From Tagaea sp. CACIAM 22H2 (GTDB taxonomy: Bacteria; Pseudomonadota; Alphaproteobacteria; CACIAM-22H2), in contig PVXE01000030.1 in NCBI GenBank assembly GCA_014444615.1, positions 1-55,630 of the forward strand: a stretch of DNA of 55,630 nt, written 5' to 3'. Made by a program: the position numbers and the translations under genes. The notes under the pieces were generated by a model that saw only the letters and a list, made by a program, of their open reading frames with translations, was not told the origin of the DNA and did no database searches. Below are positions 34,886 through 43,481 of this stretch, piece after piece. Every line of letters starts with the position of its first letter. Position 1 is the stretch's first letter.

Positions 34886-35775
34886 GCGACACCTTCCTGG
34901 CGGATCCAGCGCGTCGCGGCTTGGCTCGCCCAGGTGAACAAGCCGATGAAGAAGATGCAGGTGACGAGCAGTAGCGTCGAAGTGACGGCCCCTTTGCTCC
35001 ATTCGAGCGAATAGACCATCTGCTCGAACGCCATCGTCGCGGCATTGAGATAGTTTCCGCCGCCCAGCAATTGCGGCACGACGAACGTCGTGTAGCTCAG
35101 CGTGAAGACGAGCGTGGCGCCGGTGCCGATGCCCGGCACGCTCATCGGCAGGATCACGTGGCGCAGGGTCTGCAAGCGCGACGCGCCGAGATTGGCCGAA
35201 GCTTCGTCCAGCGCCTTGTCGTGGCGCGTCATCACCGCGATCAGCGGCAGGATCATCAAAGGCAGATGCACCTGGGTCATGCCGATCAGCACCGCCCAAT
35301 GGGTGTTGAGGATCCGCAACGGGGCGTCGATCAGGCCGAGATCGAGCAGCGTGCGGTTCACGATTCCGCGCTGCCCGCCGAGGATCACGATCCAGGCATA
35401 AGTGCGCACGATGCCGCTGGTCAGCAGTGGCGCGATCACCGCGATCAGGATCGCGCGGCGCGCGAAGGTGCCAGAGCGCAGATAGAGATAGGCGACCGGG
35501 AAGCCGAAGATCAGGCACAGCGCCGTGACCGACAGCGACAGATTGATCGAACGCTGGAAGGTCAGCAGATAAAGCCGGTCGCCGAGGATTTTCGTCAAAT
35601 GGTCGAGGGTGAAATCCTGCGACACGATCACGCCGCGCGCCACGACGATGTCGGAAAAGCCGAAGGACAACAGCAGGACGAGCGGTATCACCATCAGCAC
35701 GGTCAGGAAGGCGACCGCCGGGATCGCGGGCCAAAACCCGCGTCCATTGGCGAAACGCGCGAGCACATCGAGCAT
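34882..35775 (-). CDS. Polyamine-type ABC transporter permease (PotB-like)
   Basis: 297 residues. First membrane helix is FLTVLMVIPLVLLLSFGFS; contact loop DEASANLGASRLQTLRHVILPMSVPG. Start ATG 35775 overlaps the ATPase stop (ATGA) and its stop overlaps the PotC-like gene, so ATPase-permease-permease are translated as a coupled set. Its loop is nearly the same as in the downstream permease, as is common within a heterodimer. Confidence 0.9.
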   Translation of the reverse strand: MLDVLARFANGRGFWPAIPAVAFLTVLMVIPLVLLLSFGFSDIVVARGVIVSQDFTLDHLTKILGDRLYLLTFQRSINLSLSVTALCLIFGFPVAYLYLRSGTFARRAILIAVIAPLLTSGIVRTYAWIVILGGQRGIVNRTLLDLGLIDAPLRILNTHWAVLIGMTQVHLPLMILPLIAVMTRHDKALDEASANLGASRLQTLRHVILPMSVPGIGTGATLVFTLSYTTFVVPQLLGGGNYLNAATMAFEQMVYSLEWSKGAVTSTLLLVTCIFFIGLFTWASQAATRWIRQEGVA

Positions 35776-36845
35776 CAGGCGGATGCCTCGAAAACGACGC
35801 AGGCGCTGGCGTCGCGCACGGCAAGCCCTACCGGCGTACCGGCCGAAAGATGCCCCGCGGGCGAATCGCGCAACGCGGCGATTTTGAAGCTTGTGCCGTC
35901 GGCCGCGTCGATCTCGTATTCGACGATGGCGCCGGCGGGCCGGCCGAACGTAACGCGGCCTTGCCAGCCCGCGCGCGCGTCGCTTGCGTCGAGAATCTCG
36001 AAATTCTGCGGCCGGACCAGCACCTGCACGTCGCCGCTGTAGGACGTGGGAAGCTTCACGCCGCCGGGCAATGTCGCCACACCGCCCGCTGCGCGTGCCG
36101 CGAGCATATTCGACGTGCCGACGAACTGCGCGACATAGGGCGAAACGGGCCGGTCGTAGATGTCGATCGGATTGGCGACCTGGGCGATGCGCCCCGACCC
36201 CATGACGGCGACGCGGTCGGAGATCGCCAGGGCTTCGTCCTGGTCGTGGGTGACGAAGATCGCGGTCATGCCCAGGCGTTTGATCAGCTTGCGCAGCTCC
36301 GCCTGCATGCCCGCGCGCAGCTTGGCGTCGAGCGCGTTGAACGCCTCGTCGAGCAGCAGCAGTTTCGGTTCGACGACCAGCGCCCGCGCCACGGCGACAC
36401 GCTGCTGCTGCCCGCCGGACAAGGCGATCGGATAGCGATCTTTGAGTTCGGAGAGCGAGACGAGGGCGAGAATATCGGCCACGCGACGGTCGATCTCTCC
36501 CTTCGGAACCCCGCGCATTTTCAAGCCGTAGCCGATATTGGCGGCGACGGTCATATGCGGGAACAGCGCGTAGTTCTGGAACACGACGCCCACCGGGCGG
36601 CGATTGACCGGCAAGGCCAGCGTATCGGCATCGTCGATGGCGATGCTGCCCGCATCGGGCTCGGTGAAACCCGCGATGCAACGCAGCAGCGTGGTCTTGC
36701 CGCAGCCCGACGGCCCCAGCAGCGTAACGATCTCGCCCCGGCCGATCGCGAGCGCGCAATCGGCCAAGGCGACGTGATCGCCGAAGCGCTTCGTCAGGCC
36801 GTCAATGGCGACGAAAGGCGCCAGCCCGACATAGGCCCCGTCCAT
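35775..36845 (-). CDS. Polyamine-type ABC transporter ATP-binding protein (PotA-like)
   Basis: 356-residue ATPase. Walker A GPSGCGKT at 44-51, Q-loop FQNYALFPH, signature LSGGQQQRVAVARAL, Walker B LLLLDEAFNALD (Ala in place of the usual Pro after Glu), switch VTHDQDEAL, C-terminal TOBE domain. It begins seven bases after the SBP stop. It may also serve the divergent SBP-permease-permease set at 39246-41946, which has no ATPase of its own (inference). Confidence 0.93.
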   Translation of the reverse strand: MDGAYVGLAPFVAIDGLTKRFGDHVALADCALAIGRGEIVTLLGPSGCGKTTLLRCIAGFTEPDAGSIAIDDADTLALPVNRRPVGVVFQNYALFPHMTVAANIGYGLKMRGVPKGEIDRRVADILALVSLSELKDRYPIALSGGQQQRVAVARALVVEPKLLLLDEAFNALDAKLRAGMQAELRKLIKRLGMTAIFVTHDQDEALAISDRVAVMGSGRIAQVANPIDIYDRPVSPYVAQFVGTSNMLAARAAGGVATLPGGVKLPTSYSGDVQVLVRPQNFEILDASDARAGWQGRVTFGRPAGAIVEYEIDAADGTSFKIAALRDSPAGHLSAGTPVGLAVRDASACVVFEASA

Positions 36846-36852
36846 CGCCCGA

Positions 36853-37902
36853 TCAGCCCGCGAAAGCGCGGTCGAAGGCTTCCGTGATGCGGCCGCGTGC
36901 GGGTGCCAGCTTGGTCCAGTCGACCGCTTGGATCTTCGCGATTTCGGCCGCCGAAGACGGCATGAAGGGGGCGGCGTCCGGCGGCGGCAGCACGCCCTTC
37001 ACCGTCGGCCCGAAGAAATAGGGCGCCTTGGCGGCGAAGGTCTGGTGTTCGGGCGATAGCATCTCGTTGATAAGGTCGAAAGCGAGATCCTTGGCGCCCG
37101 CATTGACGAACAACACGCTCGACGACGGCAGCACCATCGTGCCGGGCTCCGGCTTCACGAATCCGATCGGCAGGCCGCGCGAGGCGGCGATCGCCGTGTT
37201 GGTATGCCACAGGATGGCGGCAGAGATTTCGCCGCGTTCCATCATCTGGGTCAGCAGGCCGGGCGTGCGGCCGACGACCGGATTGATCTCCTTCAGCTTG
37301 GCGAGGCCGGTATCAAGATCGTCGGGGCTTGCGCCGAAGATGCGCGCGGCCATCGACAGCGTGCCAAGGCCGAGATTGGAGGCGGGGCGCGCGATGCCGA
37401 CCTTGCCTTTGAACTCCGGCTTCCACAGATCGGCCCAGGATGTCGGCGGCGTCTTCACGAGGTCGCGGTTATAGGCGATGCCGATCACCGTATAGGTGAC
37501 GGGCACGCCGTATCCATAAGCCTCGGCCAGGAAGCGCGGCTCGACATTCGCGGCGTTGGGCACGCGCGCGATATCGTATTTCTCCAGAACGCCTTCGGCG
37601 ACGGCGTTGAGCAGGGCGGGCGGCTCCATGCCTGTCATGTCGTAGGGCGAGGCGCCGCGCGCGGCCTTCACCTGGGCGATCGCCTCGGCCGAAAGCCCCG
37701 GAACGATCCGCACGGAGCTGCCCGGGCGGCGGCTCTGCACGATACCCGCTGCGCGCTTATAGGCGTCGTCGAGCGTGCCCCCGAAACCGATCACGACCAA
37801 TTCGGCCGATTGGGCGCGCGTCAGGCGCGGGGCGGCGAGAACGGCACCGCCGCCGGCGATGCCGGCGAGCACGTTGCGGCGGGAAACGAAACGGGTCGGC
37901 AT
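36853..37902 (-). CDS. Polyamine-type ABC transporter substrate-binding protein (SBP_bac_8 family)
   Basis: 349 residues from ATG 37902. A Tat-like signal (S-R-R-N-V-L-A-G near 7-14, Ala-rich core, cleavage around A-Q-S) precedes the mature start ELVVIGFGGTLDDAYKRA, similar to the SBP at 16806. GGAGAAT lies before the start; the frame is open upstream to 37965 without a ribosome site. First gene of a six-gene minus-strand operon, divergent from the oxygenase gene at 38205. Ligand unknown. Confidence 0.9.
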   Translation of the reverse strand: MPTRFVSRRNVLAGIAGGGAVLAAPRLTRAQSAELVVIGFGGTLDDAYKRAAGIVQSRRPGSSVRIVPGLSAEAIAQVKAARGASPYDMTGMEPPALLNAVAEGVLEKYDIARVPNAANVEPRFLAEAYGYGVPVTYTVIGIAYNRDLVKTPPTSWADLWKPEFKGKVGIARPASNLGLGTLSMAARIFGASPDDLDTGLAKLKEINPVVGRTPGLLTQMMERGEISAAILWHTNTAIAASRGLPIGFVKPEPGTMVLPSSSVLFVNAGAKDLAFDLINEMLSPEHQTFAAKAPYFFGPTVKGVLPPPDAAPFMPSSAAEIAKIQAVDWTKLAPARGRITEAFDRAFAG

Positions 37903-38204
37903 GGGGGCATTCTCCAGGTTTCGCAGGGATCTGGAGGGATTGTGTGCAATCCATATGCCGGGCATAGCGCTTGCAGTTCACGGGGCGGGAGTACATTCGC
38001 ATGCCCGCGCGCCGCCATCGGATTTCGTTTGAATGCCGCCAGTTAGGCCGCAATCGCGGTTCGGCCTTCGGGCCTAAGTCGCGCCCCACGCCCGGAAATC
38101 CTGCCGAATCCTTCGGCATTCGGATCAACATGTATGCAACACAGAAGTCTGTATGCAATTTGATCCGTCCCGTTCAAATACGGCTTTAACGAGAGGAAAC
38201 CGCC
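37903..38204. other. Divergent control region between SBP and oxygenase operons (302 bp, no gene)
   Basis: No credible coding gene is visible. The half near the SBP holds overlapping dyads at 38103-38123 (GCCGAA-TCC-TTCGGC and CCGAAT...ATTCGG) and a GGCC-TTCG-GGCC mini-hairpin at 38063-38074. The half near the oxygenase holds the TGTATGCAA repeats described separately. A GAGAGGA ribosome site lies at 38191-38197. Both promoters must be here, but no clear -35/-10 pair stands out. Confidence 0.7.
38131..38162. promoter_or_regulatory. Putative operator: direct TGTATGCAA repeats
   Basis: TGTATGCAA occurs exactly at 38131-38139 and 38150-38158, a 19-bp period, in an otherwise GC-rich region. The second copy extends to GTATGCAATTTG (38151-38162), found in reverse orientation at 25161-25172 upstream of the Opp-type operon. 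Placement in a divergent promoter suggests a regulator binding site for both operons; the regulator is not identified. Confidence 0.55.
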
Positions 38205-39200
38205 ATGACCCAAGTTCCCGTGATCGACATTTCCGGCTTCGCTGCGGGCGACGCCGCCACGCGCGCCGCGATCGCCAAAAAGGTGGACGACACGTTTCGG
38301 CAGATCGGCTTTCTGACGCTGACCGGCCATGGCGTGTCGACTGATGCGATCGGCGACGCCTTCGCCACGGCGCATGAATTCTTCCGGCTGCCGGAGGAAG
38401 AGAAGGCGAAATACGCGCCGCCCGCACTCGATATCTTCCGCGGCTTCAACAGCTCCGCCACGCAGCGTTCCGGTTCGTCGCACAACAAAGGCCTGCCGCC
38501 CGATCTGCGCGAAAACTACATGATGAGCCGGATCGACATCGACGATCCGTATTTCCGCCGGCCCGAGTTCGGCAACACCTACGCGCCGAATCATTGGCCC
38601 GCGACGCCCGCCGGTTATCGCGCGGCGTGGGAACGGTTCTACCGCGAGATGAACGGTCTGGCCGACCGCTTCATGCATATCTGCGCGACCGCGCTGGGCT
38701 TGGAGGAGACTTGGTTCGACGACAAGACCGACAAGGCGTCGTCGACTTGCGTCGCCAATCACTACCCCTCGCAACCCGATGCGCCCTTGCCGGGTCAGCT
38801 GCGCGCTGGCGCTCATTCCGACGTCGGCAGCATCACGCTGCTGTTGCAGGAACGCGCGATGGGCGGCTTGCAGGTGCTCGGCAAGGACGAGCAATGGCAC
38901 GACGTGGTGACGCCGCGCGACGCCGTGATCGTCAATGTCGGCGACCTGCTGGCGCAATGGACTAACGATCGCTGGGTGTCGACCAAGCATCGCGTGGTCA
39001 ATCCCCCGCGCGAATACGCGTCGACCGATCGCATGTCGCTGTCGTTCTTCCAGCATCCGAACTACGACGCGACGGTCGAATGCGTGCCGACCTGCACGGG
39101 CCCCGGCAACCCGCCGAAATACGAGCCGATTTGGGCGGGCACGCATATGCATCGGCGCATGATGCGCGCGCGCGAATGGAAGAAGGTCGACGCGGCCTGA
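38205..39200 (+). CDS. Isopenicillin N synthase family Fe(II) oxygenase (copy 3)
   Basis: 331 residues, third member of the family in this cluster. Iron ligands H204-x-D206 in GAHSDVG and H262 in STKHRVVNPP; R276-x-S278 in DRMSLSFF. The N-terminus VPVIDISGF and FRQIGFLTLTGHGV are the usual DIOX_N elements. It lacks the KISRP and WAYQPNR blocks shared by copies 1 and 2, so it is a more distant relative rather than part of the tandem duplication. First gene of the plus-strand operon, followed after 45 bp by an SBP gene; likely acts on an imported compound. Confidence 0.92.
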   Translation: MTQVPVIDISGFAAGDAATRAAIAKKVDDTFRQIGFLTLTGHGVSTDAIGDAFATAHEFFRLPEEEKAKYAPPALDIFRGFNSSATQRSGSSHNKGLPPDLRENYMMSRIDIDDPYFRRPEFGNTYAPNHWPATPAGYRAAWERFYREMNGLADRFMHICATALGLEETWFDDKTDKASSTCVANHYPSQPDAPLPGQLRAGAHSDVGSITLLLQERAMGGLQVLGKDEQWHDVVTPRDAVIVNVGDLLAQWTNDRWVSTKHRVVNPPREYASTDRMSLSFFQHPNYDATVECVPTCTGPGNPPKYEPIWAGTHMHRRMMRAREWKKVDAA

Positions 39201-39245
39201 TTCCCGCCCCTCCGTTTCACTCCCCCTCGCGAAAGGATTCGACGA

Positions 39246-40268
39246 ATGACGACCCGCAGACATTTTCTGATCGGCTCGGCGGCGCTGTTGGGCGCCCCCG
39301 CCATCGTGCGCGCGCAGACCAAGGAGATCGTCGTCGGCGGCCCCGGCGGCATGGCCGGGTTGATGCGCGACGAGATTGTGCCCGCGTTCGAGAAGCGCAC
39401 CGGCGCCAAGGTGCTGTTCGAAGGCTCGCGCTCGGTCGTGAACCTGCAGAAACTGCAGACCAGCAAGGACAAGCCGACGATGTCGGTCGTCATGATGGAC
39501 GAGGACATCATGCTGCGCGCGGGCGGCGAAGGCCTGATCGCGCCGGTGACGCCCGCCGGCGTCAAAGGCCTTTCCAAGGTCGTGCCGGTCGCCATCGCCA
39601 AGGACGGGATGTGGGTGCGCTATAAAACGCCGCGCGTCGCCGTGGCGTTCAATTCGACCCGCGTGCCCGGCGGCGTGCCGACCTGGGCCGAATTGTGGGA
39701 TGCGAAGTATCGCGGCAAGCTCGCCGTGCCGCATATGAGCCTGACCTCGACCGCCAACGTATTGACGATCGCGTCGCATTTGGAAACCGGAAAGCCCTTC
39801 CAGGAGGCGCAGTACGACGTCGACGCCGGCTTCAAGAAGCTGCGCGCGCTGAAGCCCAACGTGATGGCCTTCTACAATAACGGCCAGCAAGGCCAGGCGC
39901 TGCTCGAGCAGGGTGAAGCCTGGGCGATTCCCGGCGAAATCACGTCCTATGTGCTGCTGCGCAAGGGCGAGGGCGTGAAGATCGATCTGGCCGCCCCCAA
40001 GGAAGGCTCGTTCGGCATTCCGTCCTGCGTCGCCGAAGTGAAGGGCGCGCCGAATCCCGAACTCGCGCGCGAGTTCATCACCGAATTGCTCGAAGCGCCC
40101 GCGCAGAAGCTGTTTGCCGAGCGTTACTTCGACTCGCCGGCCAATCCTTCGACGCCGGTCGGTCCCGGCATCATGTCGCCCAGCGAGATGTTCAACACCG
40201 ACTGGGAATTCGTGTCGAAGAACCGCGCGGCGTGGATCGAACGTTTCGATCGCGAAGTCGTGGCCTGA
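39246..40268 (+). CDS. ABC transporter substrate-binding protein (SBP_bac_8 family)
   Basis: 340 residues. Twin-arginine-type signal T-R-R-H-F-L-I-G at 3-10, core SAALLGAPAIVRA and cleavage before QTKEIVV. The mature protein begins VVGGPGGMAGLMRDEIVP and is of the PotD/iron-type class. A GAAAGGATT ribosome site precedes ATG 39246. Followed by two permeases, it defines an importer whose ATPase gene is missing from this operon. Confidence 0.9.
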   Translation: MTTRRHFLIGSAALLGAPAIVRAQTKEIVVGGPGGMAGLMRDEIVPAFEKRTGAKVLFEGSRSVVNLQKLQTSKDKPTMSVVMMDEDIMLRAGGEGLIAPVTPAGVKGLSKVVPVAIAKDGMWVRYKTPRVAVAFNSTRVPGGVPTWAELWDAKYRGKLAVPHMSLTSTANVLTIASHLETGKPFQEAQYDVDAGFKKLRALKPNVMAFYNNGQQGQALLEQGEAWAIPGEITSYVLLRKGEGVKIDLAAPKEGSFGIPSCVAEVKGAPNPELAREFITELLEAPAQKLFAERYFDSPANPSTPVGPGIMSPSEMFNTDWEFVSKNRAAWIERFDREVVA

Positions 40269-40300
40269 ACGTGACGGCGATCGCGGGCAATGCCGGCATA

Positions 40301-41155
40301 ATGGCGAAACGGGCGGCCGCGCGCCGACGTTTCGACCCGCTGGCCTTGCTCGCGATTCCTGCCGCCGCCTATTTCGTGGTGGCGCTGGTCTTCCCGCTCG
40401 GGCGGTTGCTGCTCGACGGGTTCAGCGTCGGCGGCGGGGTGGGGATCGGCAATTTCACGCGCTATCTCGCCGATCCCTATAATCTTGGCGTCGTGTGGAA
40501 CACGCTGCGCTACGGCGCGCTGGTGACGCTCGTCGCCGCGATCGGCGGTTACGCCTACGCCTATACGATGGCACGCAGCGGCCCGAAGATGCAGATGCTG
40601 CTGCTGATCGCCATCGTCTTGCCGATGACGACCAGCGTGATCGTCAAGGCTTTCGGCTGGTTGGTGCTGCTGCGCTCCAACGGTCTGGTCAATCATCTGC
40701 TGATGGCGTCGGGGATCGTGCGCGAGCCTTTGCCGCTGCTGTTCTCCCAGCCCGGCCTGATCGTCGGCACGGCGTCGATCCTGCTGCCCTATATGGTGCT
40801 GCCGATCTTCGGCGTGCTGCGCCAGATCCATCCCGATCTTTTGGGCGCCGCCGCCACGCTGGGCGGCTCGCCCATCTATTGCTTTCGCAAGGTGATCCTG
40901 CCGCTCAGCCTGCCGGGCCTGATCGCCGGCATCTGCTTCGTCTTCTCGATGGCCGTGTCGGCCTATGTCATTCCCAGCCTGCTGACCGGGGCAGGATTCA
41001 AAACCCTGTCGAAAGTCGCGGCGGATTCCTATCTCGTCATCCTCAATCCGGTGCGCGGCGCCACGGTGTCGCTGATTCTGCTGGCGATCGCCTTCGCCGC
41101 CGTGTTCCTGGCCGGGCGCGTGGTCAACCGCAAGCCGGGCCAGATGCGCGCATGA
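40301..41155 (+). CDS. ABC transporter permease (PotB-like)
   Basis: 284 residues from ATG 40301; GTG 40271, two bases after the SBP stop, is an equally possible start adding 10 residues, and neither has a clear ribosome site. First membrane helix is LLAIPAAAYFVVALVFPLGRLLL after an Arg-rich cytoplasmic start. Contact loop: DLLGAAATLGGSPIYCFRKVILPLSLPG. ATGA overlap with the next permease at 41152. Confidence 0.88.
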   Translation: MAKRAAARRRFDPLALLAIPAAAYFVVALVFPLGRLLLDGFSVGGGVGIGNFTRYLADPYNLGVVWNTLRYGALVTLVAAIGGYAYAYTMARSGPKMQMLLLIAIVLPMTTSVIVKAFGWLVLLRSNGLVNHLLMASGIVREPLPLLFSQPGLIVGTASILLPYMVLPIFGVLRQIHPDLLGAAATLGGSPIYCFRKVILPLSLPGLIAGICFVFSMAVSAYVIPSLLTGAGFKTLSKVAADSYLVILNPVRGATVSLILLAIAFAAVFLAGRVVNRKPGQMRA

Positions 41156-41946
41156 TCAAGCGCCCGCTGGAAAAGTTGGTCTTTGCGACGACCGGCCTGG
41201 TGCTGGCAATCCAGTTGGCGCCCATCGTCGTCGTCGTGCTCGTTTCGGTGTCCGCTTCGCCGGTCTTCGACGTGACGGTCGGCGAATTTTCGGCACGCTG
41301 GTGGGAACGGCTGTGGGCCAACCGCACGTTTTGGAGCGCCATCACGCTGTCGGCGCAGATCGCGGCCGTCTCGACCTTTCTGGCGATTCTGCTGGGCACG
41401 CCCGCGGCCATCGCGATCGCGCGCGCCGAGTTTCCCGGCCGTGACGCGCTGGCGGCGCTGATCCTGTCGCCGCTGATGCTGCCGGGCATCGTGCTGGGCA
41501 TCGCCATGCTGCAAGGCTTTAAGGCCTATGGCTTGACGATTCCGTTGGCGGCCATTGTCGCGGGCCATGTGGTGATGACGCTGCCCTTCATCGTGCGCTC
41601 GATCCTGGCGGCGCTGGCGTTGTTCGACTTCACGCTGATCGACGCCGCGCGCACGCTGGGCTGTTCCTTTCCGCGCGCGATCCGCAAGGTGATGATCCCG
41701 GCCTTGGCGCCCGCCTATGTCAGCGGTGGAATCTTTGCCTTCCTTGCGTCGTTCGATAATTATCCGATCTCCATCTTCCTCGCCGACGCGCGAACCAAAA
41801 CGCTGCCCGTCCAACTTCTCGAGTTCATCGAAGAGTCGCCAAATCCCATGATCGCTGCCGTATCCACTTTGCTGCTTGTTCTTACGATCCTCGCGCTGTT
41901 GGCGCTGGAACGTTTCGTGGGCCTGCGCCGCGCGGCCGCGATATGA
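41152..41946 (+). CDS. ABC transporter permease (PotC-like)
   Basis: 264 residues. First helix LVFATTGLVLAIQLAPIVVVVLVSVSAS, the contact loop IDAARTLGCSFPRAIRKVMIPALAPA and the segment FLASFDNYPISIFLADARTKTLPVQL typical of PotC. Both ends overlap neighbours by 4 bp (permease at 41152, amidohydrolase at 41943). No ATPase gene follows, so energy must come from an ATPase encoded elsewhere, possibly the one at 35775-36845. Confidence 0.9.
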   Translation: MIKRPLEKLVFATTGLVLAIQLAPIVVVVLVSVSASPVFDVTVGEFSARWWERLWANRTFWSAITLSAQIAAVSTFLAILLGTPAAIAIARAEFPGRDALAALILSPLMLPGIVLGIAMLQGFKAYGLTIPLAAIVAGHVVMTLPFIVRSILAALALFDFTLIDAARTLGCSFPRAIRKVMIPALAPAYVSGGIFAFLASFDNYPISIFLADARTKTLPVQLLEFIEESPNPMIAAVSTLLLVLTILALLALERFVGLRRAAAI

Positions 41947-43481
41947 CCGCGGCGCCCCAACTCGTCGTCGCGGGCCGCATCCTGGAAGGGTTCGCGGCGG
42001 ATGGCACGCCGATCCTGCACGAGAACGCGGCCCTGGCGATCCAAGACGGCAAAGTCCTGGCGATCGGGCCGGTGGCGGAAATGCGCGCGGCACACCCAGG
42101 CGCCCAAGAGGCGGGCGGGCCGGCGATGTTCGTCATCCCTGGCCTCGTCAACGCGCATCACCATGTGGGTTTGACGCCGCTGCAGCTCGGCTCCCCCGAT
42201 CATCCGCTGGAATTGTGGTTCGCGAGCCGCTTGGCGTTGCGCGATGTCGATCCCTATCTCGACACGCTCTATTCCGCGTTCGAGATGATCGCGAGCGGTG
42301 TGACGACCGTCCAGCATCTGCACAGCCGGGTGCCGGGTAACGCCGAGCAGTCGCTCGGCATCGCCGGACGGGTGATCGACGCCTATCGCGATATCGGTAT
42401 GCGCGCATCCTATTCGCTGGCGCTGCGCGACCAGAACCGCTTGGTTTACGCCGACGACGCGGAGTTCGCGGCCAGTGTGCCGGCGGATGTGCAGCCCTCC
42501 TTACGCGACTATTTCAAGCGTTTCACCTTGCCGCTCGACGTGCAGTGCGGAATCTACGACGCGCTGCGCGCCAAGGCCGGCGGGCGCATTGCCGTGCAAT
42601 TGTCGCCGGCAAATCTGCATTGGCTGTCGGATCGCGCGTTGGAATGCGCCGCGACGCTTTCCAAGCGCGACAACGCGCCCATGCATATCCATCTGGTCGA
42701 AACGGTCTACCAGAAGGCCTATGCGAAGAAGCGCACCGGCGGTACGGCGCTCGAACATCTCCATCGCATGGGCTTGACCGGGCCGTTGCTGACGGCCGGG
42801 CATTCGACTTGGATGACCGAGAGCGACATCGAGCTTTGCGCGCATACGGGCACGCGCATCTGCCACAATTGCAGTTCCAATCTGCGGCTCAAAAGCGGTG
42901 TGGCGCCGCTCAATCGCTTCCTCGCGAAGGGTATTCGCGTCGGTCTCGGCATGGACGAGGCGGGGATCAACGACGACCGCGACATGCTGCAGGAAATGCG
43001 CATGGCGCTGCGCCTGCATCGCGAACCGGGGCTCGACGCGCCGCATCCGGAACCCGCGCAGATCCTGCGCATGGCGACCGAGTTCGGCGCCGAGACGACG
43101 CCGTTCGGCAGGTCGATCGGGCGTCTCCATCCCGGCTGCGAAGCCGATCTGGTGATGTTCGATTGGGATACGGTGACCTATCCCTATCAAAACGGCGCGA
43201 TCGCGCCGGTCGATGTGCTGGTTCAGCGCGCGCGGGGCAACGCGGTCAAACATGTGATGATCGCGGGCGAAACCGTCTACAAGGACGGGCGCTTCATGAA
43301 GCTCGACCGCGACGCGACGCTGGCGGAAATCGCCGCGCGTATGAAAGCGCCGCTCACGCCGGCCGAGCTCGACCGCGTGACGCTCGCGAAGTCGGTGTTT
43401 CCTTACGTGAAGAAATTCTACGACGGTTATCTCGACGGGATCGGCATGGATTCCCATTACCGCGTCAGCGGGCGCGATTAG
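41943..43481 (+). CDS. Amidohydrolase / deaminase of the TRZ/ATZ family
   Basis: 512 residues, related to but clearly different from the amidohydrolase at 30381. Metal-site motifs: H72-x-H74 in NAHHHVG, MHIHLVET for the third ligand, AGHSTWMTESD, and the Asp in GMDEAGIND. HPGCEADLVMFDWD marks the return to the beta-sandwich. The length with a 25-residue C-terminal tail is a little above the family norm. ATGA overlap with the permease means co-translation with the importer. Probably deaminates or opens a nitrogen heterocycle taken up by it; substrate unknown. Ends in a 4-bp tail-to-tail overlap with the AllA-like gene. Confidence 0.9.
   Translation: MTAAPQLVVAGRILEGFAADGTPILHENAALAIQDGKVLAIGPVAEMRAAHPGAQEAGGPAMFVIPGLVNAHHHVGLTPLQLGSPDHPLELWFASRLALRDVDPYLDTLYSAFEMIASGVTTVQHLHSRVPGNAEQSLGIAGRVIDAYRDIGMRASYSLALRDQNRLVYADDAEFAASVPADVQPSLRDYFKRFTLPLDVQCGIYDALRAKAGGRIAVQLSPANLHWLSDRALECAATLSKRDNAPMHIHLVETVYQKAYAKKRTGGTALEHLHRMGLTGPLLTAGHSTWMTESDIELCAHTGTRICHNCSSNLRLKSGVAPLNRFLAKGIRVGLGMDEAGINDDRDMLQEMRMALRLHREPGLDAPHPEPAQILRMATEFGAETTPFGRSIGRLHPGCEADLVMFDWDTVTYPYQNGAIAPVDVLVQRARGNAVKHVMIAGETVYKDGRFMKLDRDATLAEIAARMKAPLTPAELDRVTLAKSVFPYVKKFYDGYLDGIGMDSHYRVSGRD

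Noticed and set aside
38043..39890. Antisense open frame of 615 codons across the control region and oxygenase copy 3
   Set aside because: It opposes two well-supported genes, crosses the AT-richer operator region and shows no family motifs.
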